Of a stretch of 64,000 bases of DNA, positions 52,207-61,532 are shown piece by piece; positions within the stretch are counted from its first letter, which is position 1; every line of letters starts with the position of its first letter. Source of the stretch: Luteococcus japonicus (GTDB taxonomy: Bacteria > Actinomycetota > Actinomycetes > Propionibacteriales > Propionibacteriaceae). The translations under genes and the position numbers were made by a program. The DNA is taken from the NCBI RefSeq assembly GCF_003752415.1, contig NZ_RKHG01000001.1, positions 1,302,001-1,366,000 on the forward strand, given 5' to 3'. The notes below the pieces were generated by a model. That model searched no databases and was not told the origin of the DNA. It saw only the letters and a program-made list of their open reading frames with translations.

Positions 52207-53550
52207 TCAGCGCGCCAGCCGAGCCAACAACAAGGCCTCCGCCAAACACGCCTTCTCCAAGTCATTGATGTCCTGGGACTCGTCAATGCCGTGCGGACGG
52301 CCATCGGGATCGGCGACGGCCGTGACCAGCACCTGCGAGGCGGGGAAGGCCTTCTGGAAGTCGGAGATCATCGGGATGGAACCGCCGCAGCCCACCTGCA
52401 CCGGCTCGACGCCGTCCCAGGCGTCTCGGAAGGCGGCCTGGGCCAGCTCTGCCAGCGGCCCCTCGAAGGGGACGACGCCCGGATCGCCGGTCTCGCCCTT
52501 GGTGACCGCGACCTGAGCACCCCACGGGGCGTGGCTCTCCAGGTGCCTGGCCAGCGCGTCCAAGGCGGAGGCGGAGTCATCACCGGGGGCGACGCGCAGG
52601 CTGACCTTGGCCCGCGCCACCGGGGCCAGTGTGTTGGACGCGTCGGCGACCCGGGTGCAGTCGATGGCCAGCACGGTGCACGACGGCTTGGTCCACAACC
52701 GGCTCACCGCGGAACCGTCGCCGATCCACTGCACACCGTCGAGGACTCCCGTGTCCGCACGCAGCCGGTCCTCCGGGTAGTCCAGGGCGGGTCCCTCGGC
52801 GGACTTCACGCCCTCGACGGCCACATTGCCCTGCTCGTCGTGCAGCGTCGCCAGCAGCCGACACATGGAGGTCAGGGCATCCGGCACGACGCCGCCGAAA
52901 CCACCCGAGTGCAGCGCATGGTCCAGGGTGCGCAGCTCCACGACGCAGTCGCAGACGCCGCGCAGGGTGGTGGTGAAGGACGGCTGGCCGGCCTCCCAGT
53001 TGGTGGCATCGCAGATCACGAAGACGTCACTGACCAGCTCGTCGTGGTACTTCTCGATCAGACGGGCCAGGCTCGGGGAGCCGATCTCCTCCTCACCCTC
53101 GATGAACAGGGTCACGCCCACCGGCGGCTTGCCGTCGAAGGCGCGCAGGGCAGCCAGGTGGACCGCGACGCCGGCCTTGTCGTCATTGGCGCCGCGGGCG
53201 TAGAGGCGGCCGTCGCGCTCGGTGGGCTCGAAGGGCTCGGTGCTCCACAGGGAGAGGTCGCCGGTGGGCTGCACGTCATGGTGCGCGTAGAGGCAGATCG
53301 TCGGCTGTCCCTCAGGAGCCGGGAAGTGGGCGATGACGGCCGGCTGTCCGCCCTCCTGCACCACCTTCACGTCCTCGCAGCCGATCTCCCGCACCAGCTC
53401 GGCGACGGTCTCGGCGCTGCGGCGCACCTCGTCGGCCTTCTCCGGCAGCGAACTGATCGACTGGATGCGGATCAGGCTCTCCAGGTCCTCCCGCATCCGG
53501 GGCAGAACGGCGTCGACGGCGGAACGAAGGGCGGTCTCATCGGTGCTCAT
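52207..53550 (-). CDS. M20 family dipeptidase
   Basis: M20/CNDP-type dipeptidases hydrolyse dipeptides with two zinc ions. The 447-aa protein has the zinc ligands in YAHHDVQP, GANDDKAG, EGEEEIGS (with the catalytic Glu), DATNW and HGIDES, and a lid domain around residues 190-310. The ATG at 53548-53550 gives MSTDETALRSAVDAVLPRM; a longer frame has an arginine-rich, atypical head. It follows the amidase gene by 10 nt, so the two form an operon for peptide and amide breakdown. Confidence 0.88.
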   Translation of the reverse strand: MSTDETALRSAVDAVLPRMREDLESLIRIQSISSLPEKADEVRRSAETVAELVREIGCEDVKVVQEGGQPAVIAHFPAPEGQPTICLYAHHDVQPTGDLSLWSTEPFEPTERDGRLYARGANDDKAGVAVHLAALRAFDGKPPVGVTLFIEGEEEIGSPSLARLIEKYHDELVSDVFVICDATNWEAGQPSFTTTLRGVCDCVVELRTLDHALHSGGFGGVVPDALTSMCRLLATLHDEQGNVAVEGVKSAEGPALDYPEDRLRADTGVLDGVQWIGDGSAVSRLWTKPSCTVLAIDCTRVADASNTLAPVARAKVSLRVAPGDDSASALDALARHLESHAPWGAQVAVTKGETGDPGVVPFEGPLAELAQAAFRDAWDGVEPVQVGCGGSIPMISDFQKAFPASQVLVTAVADPDGRPHGIDESQDINDLEKACLAEALLLARLAR

Positions 53551-53560
53551 ACTCGCGATG

Positions 53561-54991
53561 CTATCCACCCTCGACGGCCAGCGGAACGGGCAGGGCGGGC
53601 CAGGGCGCCGCTTCCTCCAGCTCGACGGACAGACGAAGCAATGTCTCGTCATGGCCCAGCTCCCCGGTGAACATCACGCCGATGGGCAGCTCGATGCCGT
53701 CGATCCTCTCGCGGTGCAGCGGCAGGCTGATCGACGGACGCCCACACAGGTTGGCTGTGCTGGTCCACGGCGTGAAGCGGGTCTGGTCCCAGAAGTCCCG
53801 CTCCGGGTCATCGTCATTGCGCAGTTGGCCGATCCGGGCCGGCGGCTGGGCCAGCGTCGGGGTCAGGATGACGTCGAAGCCCTGCCAGGCGACGGCCGTG
53901 TCCCTGCTCAGCAGCTGGGCGCGCTGCACTGCGGCGGCATGCGCGACACCGGTGACGCTGCGCCCGTGCTCGCGCAGCCACCTGGTCAGCGGACGCAGTT
54001 CCTGTTCACGGTCCGCGGGCACGGGGGCGCCCAGCGCCATCACGGACCACAGGTCGATGAAGGCGGCCCACCGGTCGGGCGCATAGGGCGCGGGAGCCTC
54101 CGCCACGTGGTGCCCCAAGCCCTCCAGCACGGCGACCGCCTTGTCCACGGCGCGCAGGCAGGCGGGATGGACCTCGGTGTCCACATTCGAGGGTCTGGTC
54201 AGCACCCCGATCCGCAGCCGCTGGGGCGGCACCCAACACCGGGCCAGGAAGCTCGTGTGTGGATCCGGCAGGAGGTAGCCGTCGCCCGGCCAGTGGGCGC
54301 TCAGCACGTCGATCCCGGCGGCGGTGTCGCGCACGGTGCGGGACAGCACGCCATGGGTGGACAACGCGACGCCGTCGGTGCCGTGAGGCCCGGGAGAGAC
54401 GCGGCCGCGCGACGGCTTGAGCCCCACCAGCCCGCAGATGCTGGCGGGGATCCTGATGGAACCGCCTCCGTCGCTGCCGTGGGCGATGGGGGCCAGCCCG
54501 GCGGCGACGGCCGCGGCGGCGCCCCCGGAAGAACCACCCGCCGAGCGGCTCGGGTCCCAGGGAGTGCGCGCCGCAGGCTGGTCATCGGGTTCGGTGTAAC
54601 AGGGCAGCCCGAACTCCGGGACCGTGGTCAGGCCGGTCATCACCGTCCCGGCGCCCCGCAGGAGCTGGGTGACACCGTCGTCGAGTGTGGCCGTCTGCCC
54701 GGCGAAGACGCGCGACCCCACGGCCCACGGCATTCCCTGCACCATCGTCAATCCCTTGATCGGGCAGGGAACGCCACGCAGCGGACTGCCCTGAGCGGTC
54801 CGCGGGTGGGCGTCCAGGGCCGCGGCGGAGGTGAGTGCCTGCTGGTGCGCCAGGTGGATGAAGGCGCCGATCGTGGGGCCGAGGCCTTCGCTGCGCTCCA
54901 GCGCGTCGACGGTGACCTCCAGAGCGCTCACCTCCCCGCCGCGGATGGCCCCCGCCAGGTCCAGTGCCGACAGCTCGTGGATGCGCGTCAT
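53561..54991 (-). CDS. Amidase signature family enzyme
   Basis: The 476-aa protein has the catalytic triad of the amidase signature family: the lysine in CPIKG, the cis-serine and nucleophile region in AGGSSGGAAAAVAAG, and GSDGGGSIRIPA. It resembles 6-aminohexanoate cyclic-dimer hydrolases or other generic amidases; it is not a GatA because no gatB or gatC is nearby and the C-terminal part differs. The ATG at 54989-54991 starts MTRIHELSALDLAG. It diverges from aspC. Confidence 0.85.
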   Translation of the reverse strand: MTRIHELSALDLAGAIRGGEVSALEVTVDALERSEGLGPTIGAFIHLAHQQALTSAAALDAHPRTAQGSPLRGVPCPIKGLTMVQGMPWAVGSRVFAGQTATLDDGVTQLLRGAGTVMTGLTTVPEFGLPCYTEPDDQPAARTPWDPSRSAGGSSGGAAAAVAAGLAPIAHGSDGGGSIRIPASICGLVGLKPSRGRVSPGPHGTDGVALSTHGVLSRTVRDTAAGIDVLSAHWPGDGYLLPDPHTSFLARCWVPPQRLRIGVLTRPSNVDTEVHPACLRAVDKAVAVLEGLGHHVAEAPAPYAPDRWAAFIDLWSVMALGAPVPADREQELRPLTRWLREHGRSVTGVAHAAAVQRAQLLSRDTAVAWQGFDVILTPTLAQPPARIGQLRNDDDPERDFWDQTRFTPWTSTANLCGRPSISLPLHRERIDGIELPIGVMFTGELGHDETLLRLSVELEEAAPWPALPVPLAVEGG

Positions 54992-55116
54992 GGGATGCAC
55001 TGTGCCACGCAGCACCCACGCCGTGGCCCCGGGCCAGTGGCATGGACACCTCCCATCACGGGGCAAGCCATGGAAGGATTGAGGCTGTCCGTACCCCTTG
55101 CTGAAAGGCCCTGAGA

Positions 55117-56319
55117 ATGTCCATCTTCTCCGCCGTCGACATGGCGCCCCGCGACCCGATCCTGGGCCTCACCGACGCCTACCTGTCCGACACCAACCCG
55201 AAGAAGGTGAATCTGGGCGTCGGCGTCTACCAGGATGCCGACGGCAAGTTGCCGGTGCTCGAGTGCGTACGCACCGTCGAGCAGCAGATGGGAGCGGATC
55301 CCAAGCCCCGCGGCTACCTGCCCATCGACGGCCACAAGGCCTTCACCGCCGAGGTCGCCAAGCTGGTGCACGGCCCCGAGGCCGCCGCCTCAGGCAAGCT
55401 GGTCACCGTCCAGACCCTGTCCGGCACCGGCGCCCTTCGCGTCGGCGGCGACTTCCTGCGTCCGCTGTCCAACGGCAAGCTGCTGCTGTCCGACCCATCG
55501 TGGGAGAACCACCAGGCCGTCTTCACTCGCGCCGGCTTCGAGGTCTCCACCTACCGCTACAAGGCCGCCGGGCGCGACGGCATGGACTTCGACGGCATGA
55601 TCGAGGACCTGCGCGCTGCCGAGAAGGGCACCGTCGTGGTGCTGCACGCCTGTTGCCACAACCCCACCGGTTACGACCTGTCCGACGAGCAGTGGGACCA
55701 GGTGGTGCAGACCGTCACCGAGTCCCAGCTGATCCCGCTGGTGGACATGGCCTACCAGGGCTTCGCCGAAGGCCCGGAAGAGGACGTGAAGGCGATCGGC
55801 AAGTTCGTCGCCACCGGCCTCCCGGTGGTCAACACTGTCAGCTTCGCCAAGAACATGAGCCTCTACGGCGAGCGTGTCGGCGCGCTGCAGGTCACCTGCG
55901 CCGATGCCGACGAGGCCGCCCGGGTCCTCAGCCAGCTCAAGGTGCTGATCCGCACCATGGTCTCCTCCTCCCCCACCCATGGCGCCGCCGTGGTGGCCGC
56001 CGTGCTGTCCGACTCGACGCTGCGCAGCCAGTGGGTCACCGAGCTGGCCGGCATGCGCGAGCGGATCAAGGAGATGCGCCGACGCCTGGTGGACGGCCTG
56101 GCCGCCGCCGGGGTGACGGCCGCCAATGGCAAGCGCGACATGGGCTTCATCGCCGAGCAGGCGGGCATGTTCAGTTACTCCGGCCTGTCCAAGGATCAGA
56201 TGGTGCAGCTGCGCGAGAAGTGGGGTGTCTACGGCACCGACAAGGGCCGGATCTGCGTCGCTGCCCTGAACGACTCGAACATCGACTACGTCTGCGAGGC
56301 CATTGCCGACGTGATCTGA
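55117..56319 (+). CDS. aspC: Aspartate/aromatic aminotransferase
   Basis: The class I aminotransferase moves amino groups between aspartate or aromatic amino acids and 2-oxoglutarate with PLP. The 400-aa protein has the start VDMAPRDPILGLTDAYLSD, PRGYLPIDGHKAF, the cofactor-contacting CCHNPTGYDL and the lysine 245 in SFAKNMSLYGERVG. The arrangement matches the E. coli AspC/TyrB subgroup. It is transcribed alone and ends at a perfect palindromic terminator. Confidence 0.92.
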   Translation: MSIFSAVDMAPRDPILGLTDAYLSDTNPKKVNLGVGVYQDADGKLPVLECVRTVEQQMGADPKPRGYLPIDGHKAFTAEVAKLVHGPEAAASGKLVTVQTLSGTGALRVGGDFLRPLSNGKLLLSDPSWENHQAVFTRAGFEVSTYRYKAAGRDGMDFDGMIEDLRAAEKGTVVVLHACCHNPTGYDLSDEQWDQVVQTVTESQLIPLVDMAYQGFAEGPEEDVKAIGKFVATGLPVVNTVSFAKNMSLYGERVGALQVTCADADEAARVLSQLKVLIRTMVSSSPTHGAAVVAAVLSDSTLRSQWVTELAGMRERIKEMRRRLVDGLAAAGVTAANGKRDMGFIAEQAGMFSYSGLSKDQMVQLREKWGVYGTDKGRICVAALNDSNIDYVCEAIADVI

Positions 56320-56336
56320 TGGTCTGACCTCAGAAC

Positions 56337-56376
56337 TGTGGATGGTAGCCACCGAGCTCGGTGGCTACCATCCACA
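56337..56376. terminator. 40-bp perfect palindrome, bidirectional terminator
   Basis: The sequence from 56337 to 56376 is its own reverse complement, centred on GAGCTC. It lies between the converging aspC and purL stops. Confidence 0.88.
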
Positions 56377-56395
56377 CTTCTCAAGAGCTTTCTCC

Positions 56396-58654
<2,259 letters not shown>

Positions 58655-58756
58655 GGGGACAATCTACCGGGTCCGGGTGGCGAAGATCAGCCAGCCCACC
58701 TCGCCACGCGGCTCGCGCTCCTCAGCCGGCCCTGCCCGAGGTCCACCCGCACCCAA

Positions 58757-58794
58757 GGGCCCCATCCGCACGTCAGAACGTGCGGATGAGGCCC
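58757..58794 (-). terminator. 17-bp stem terminator of the cstA-ybdD operon
   Basis: The arms 58757-58773 and 58778-58794 pair with one mismatch (16 of 17 positions) over a 4-nt loop, after the ybdD stop. Confidence 0.85.
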
Positions 58795-58825
58795 CGTGGA
58801 TGAGGACGACGCCGGAGGGGCCTCG

Positions 58826-59074
58826 TCAGCAGCATCGACTCCCTGGGTTGTGCTCCTGGCGGTGGTACTCGTGCCGCCAGAACTCCTTGCGGTCCATCGC
58901 CTCCCCCGGTTGGGCGGTGGTGCGGTGCCAGGCCAGGTAGCGCTCGTACTTGTCCGCGCCCAGGACCCCGTTGGCGAAGCGCAGTGCGCGGCGCCAGCGG
59001 GAGGGCGTCCCCTCGACGGGCTCGGGGGCCGTGGTGGAGACAGGCTCGGGGACCGTGGTGGAGACGGCTGCCAT
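58826..59074 (-). CDS. ybdD: YbdD/YjiX family small protein (DUF466)
   Basis: This 82-aa protein has the DUF466 core with LRFANGVLGADKYERYLAWH and FWRHEYHRQEHNPGSRCC, including the two final cysteines and the Tyr-rich start. YbdD proteins are encoded after cstA and are needed for pyruvate uptake by CstA-type transporters. Here the ATG overlaps the cstA stop by one base. The first 24 residues are STTVPEPVSTTAPEPVEG, coded by tandem and R1-like repeats, so the N-terminus is lengthened by repeat DNA. Confidence 0.88.
   Translation of the reverse strand: MAAVSTTVPEPVSTTAPEPVEGTPSRWRRALRFANGVLGADKYERYLAWHRTTAQPGEAMDRKEFWRHEYHRQEHNPGSRCC
59011..59064. repeat. R1 unit plus 24-bp tandem repeat in the ybdD 5' end
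   Basis: The R1-like CCTCGACGGGCTCGG at 59011-59025 is followed by two near-identical 24-bp units (GGCTCGGGGxCCGTGGTGG). They encode PEPVEG and two STT(V/A)PEPV repeats. Confidence 0.7.
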
Positions 59075-61332
59075 CAGTGGCCCGTCTTCACCAGCTGCGC
59101 ATCAGGATGCGACGCGTAGTAGGCGGCCCACTCCTTCTCCAGGGCCTTCTCCGGGGCCGAGGCGCCCAAACCTGCCGGCGCGTAGAGCTGTGCCGGCAGG
59201 GCCGGATCCTCCGAGGAGACTCCCCCGCCAGCTTTCAGCGCCTGCACCGTGCGCACCGCGGCGAAGACGAAGACGATCAGCGTGCACACCACGAAGAGCA
59301 CCGACAGGCACCCCTGCACCATGGTGTTGAAGCTGACGGCATTCATCTGGTCCAGGTTCTTCGCGGCACCCAGCTCGGTCTTGCCGGCCTTGATCGCGTC
59401 GGCGTACAGCTTGTGATTGGCGAAGTAGCCCACCTTCGGGTTGCTGCTGAAGATCTTGAGGTAACTGCCGTAGACGGTGATCACGGCGGTGAACAGCCAC
59501 GGGATGACGATGATCCACAGCGCATTGCGGGCGCCCTTGCGGGCGAAGACCACGGCGCAGATGCTCAGCGCCAGGGCGGCCAGCAGCTGGTTGGCGATCC
59601 CGAACAGCGGGAAGAGGGTGTTGATGCCGCCCAGCGGGTCGGTGACGCCCATGATCAGGATCGATCCCCAGCCGGCCACCATCACAGCGGTGGTCAACCA
59701 GGCACCGACCTTCCAGCTGGGATCGCGGAAGCGGGCGTGGAAGTTGCCCAGCGCATCGGCCAGCATGAAACGGGCCACACGGGTTCCGGCGTCGACGCTG
59801 GTGAGGATGAACAGCGCCTCGAACATGATGGCGAAGTGGTACCAGAAGCTCATCATCGCCGGGCCACCGAAGACCTGGTGCATGATGTGTGCCAGCCCGA
59901 CGGCCAGGGTAGGGGCGCCACCCGTGCGGGAGACGATCGACTGCTCACCGACATTGCGTGCGGTCTCGGTCAGCGTCGCCGCGTCGACGTGCACGCCGGT
60001 GAGCCCCAGGGAGTTCACGTACTGCACGGCGCCCTCGACGGTGCCTTGGGTGGCTCCCGCCGCGGAGTTCATCGAGAAGTAGATGCCCCGGTCGATGCTG
60101 ACCGCGGCCACCAGCGCCATGATGGCGACGAAGGACTCCATCAACATGCCGCCGTAGCCGATCAGCTTGGTTTGGCGCTCCTTCTCCACCATCTTCGGGG
60201 TCGTGCCCGACGCGATCATCGCGTGGAATCCGGACAGCGCACCGCAGGCGATGGTGACGAAGAGGAAGGGGAAGAGCGAACCGGCGAAGACCGGGCCGTC
60301 GGAGCGCGAGGCGTACTCGCTGATGGCCGGGACGGTGATTGTCGGCTGCACGAAGACGATGGCGATGGCGAGCATCGCGATCACGCCCACCTTCATGAAG
60401 GTGGACAGGTAGTCGCGCGGGGCCAGCAGCAGCCAGACGGGCAGGATGGCGGCGATGAAGCCGTAGACGATCAGGCACCAGGCGACGGTGGGCTTGTCCA
60501 GGTGGAACCAGGCGACGCCCCAGGCGGTCTTGGAGACGTAGCCGCCGCCAATGATGGCCGCCAGCAGCATGATGCAGCCGATGACGGAGACCTCCATCAC
60601 CCGGCCCGGGCGCAGGTAGCGCAGGTAGACGCCCATGAACAGCGCGATCGGGATGGTCATGCCGACGCTGAAGACGCCCCAAGGGCTGTCACCCAGGGAG
60701 TTGACGACTACCAGCGCGAGGATGGCGACGATCATCAGCATGATGGACAGGGTGGCCAGCAGGGCGGCGGTGCCGCCGATGGGGCCGAGCTCGTCCTTGG
60801 CCATCTGCCCCAGCGAACGGCCGCCGCGACGCATGGAGATGAACAGCACCAGGTAGTCCTGGACCGCGCCGGCGACGATCACGCCGACGATGATCCAGAT
60901 GGTTCCCGGCAGGTAGCCCATCTGCGCAGCAAGGACCGGGCCGACCAGCGGCCCGGCTCCGGCGATGGCGGCGAAGTGGTGGCCGTAGAGGATGCGGCGG
61001 TCCGTCGGCACGAAGTCATGGCCGTTGTAGGCGTACTCGGCCGGGGTGGCGCGACGGTCGTCGGGCTTGACGAGCACCTTCTCGATGAAGGTGGCGTAGA
61101 AGCGGTGGGCGATCAGGTAGCTGCAGACAGCAGCGAAGACGAACCAGATGCCGTTGATGGACTCCTTGCGGGCCAGCGCGATGGCGGCCCAGGAGACGGC
61201 TCCGAGCAGGGCGATGGCTCCCCAGATGATGATCTGTTTGGGGGAGAGCTTCTTCTCCTGCTCGATGGTCTGTTCGTCGAGCGAAGTGGGTGGGAGGTCG
61301 GCCGGCAAGTCAGGCCGCGTCATGGTGCTCAT
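59074..61332 (-). CDS. cstA: Carbon starvation protein A, peptide/pyruvate transporter
   Basis: CstA proteins take up peptides or pyruvate under starvation. The 752-aa protein has about 16-18 hydrophobic segments, the family features GHHFAAIAGAGPLVGPVLAAQMGYLPG, FGIANQLLAALAL and a conserved IASGTTPKMV loop. The N-terminal 25 residues are polar and the C-terminal 100 include a hydrophilic extension. I used the ATG at 61330-61332 (MSTMTRPDLPADLP); a longer frame to 61374 has a basic head that is unlikely. ybdD overlaps its stop, which couples the two. A repeat-containing region lies upstream. Confidence 0.92.
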   Translation of the reverse strand: MSTMTRPDLPADLPPTSLDEQTIEQEKKLSPKQIIIWGAIALLGAVSWAAIALARKESINGIWFVFAAVCSYLIAHRFYATFIEKVLVKPDDRRATPAEYAYNGHDFVPTDRRILYGHHFAAIAGAGPLVGPVLAAQMGYLPGTIWIIVGVIVAGAVQDYLVLFISMRRGGRSLGQMAKDELGPIGGTAALLATLSIMLMIVAILALVVVNSLGDSPWGVFSVGMTIPIALFMGVYLRYLRPGRVMEVSVIGCIMLLAAIIGGGYVSKTAWGVAWFHLDKPTVAWCLIVYGFIAAILPVWLLLAPRDYLSTFMKVGVIAMLAIAIVFVQPTITVPAISEYASRSDGPVFAGSLFPFLFVTIACGALSGFHAMIASGTTPKMVEKERQTKLIGYGGMLMESFVAIMALVAAVSIDRGIYFSMNSAAGATQGTVEGAVQYVNSLGLTGVHVDAATLTETARNVGEQSIVSRTGGAPTLAVGLAHIMHQVFGGPAMMSFWYHFAIMFEALFILTSVDAGTRVARFMLADALGNFHARFRDPSWKVGAWLTTAVMVAGWGSILIMGVTDPLGGINTLFPLFGIANQLLAALALSICAVVFARKGARNALWIIVIPWLFTAVITVYGSYLKIFSSNPKVGYFANHKLYADAIKAGKTELGAAKNLDQMNAVSFNTMVQGCLSVLFVVCTLIVFVFAAVRTVQALKAGGGVSSEDPALPAQLYAPAGLGASAPEKALEKEWAAYYASHPDAQLVKTGH

Positions 61333-61458
61333 GTTGCCTCGGGGTGGGCGCAGGTGGCCGCGGGGCTTTCCCATCGCCGGGGCGGCCGGGCGGTCAGGAG
61401 ACCTTCATTGGTTCCTGACCGCACTGTAGAACACCGTGGTCTGACCGCGAGTGGCGAC

Positions 61459-61530
61459 CCCTCGACAAGATCGAGGAGCGACAGGACGGGCCCGGGGAAC
61501 GGACTCCGCCGTCGCCCGAGCCCGTCGAGG
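61459..61530. repeat. Two inverted R1 copies between cstA and pepN
   Basis: CCTCGACAAGATCGAGG (61459-61475) and CCCGAGCCCGTCGAGG (61515-61530) are related to R1. The second ends just before the pepN stop (61533) and may help end that transcript. Confidence 0.7.
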
Positions 61531-61532
61531 CC

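Noticed and set aside
53551-53652. Longer start for the M20 peptidase
   Set aside because: It adds an Arg/Pro/Cys-rich head that overlaps the end of the amidase gene and does not look like the family.
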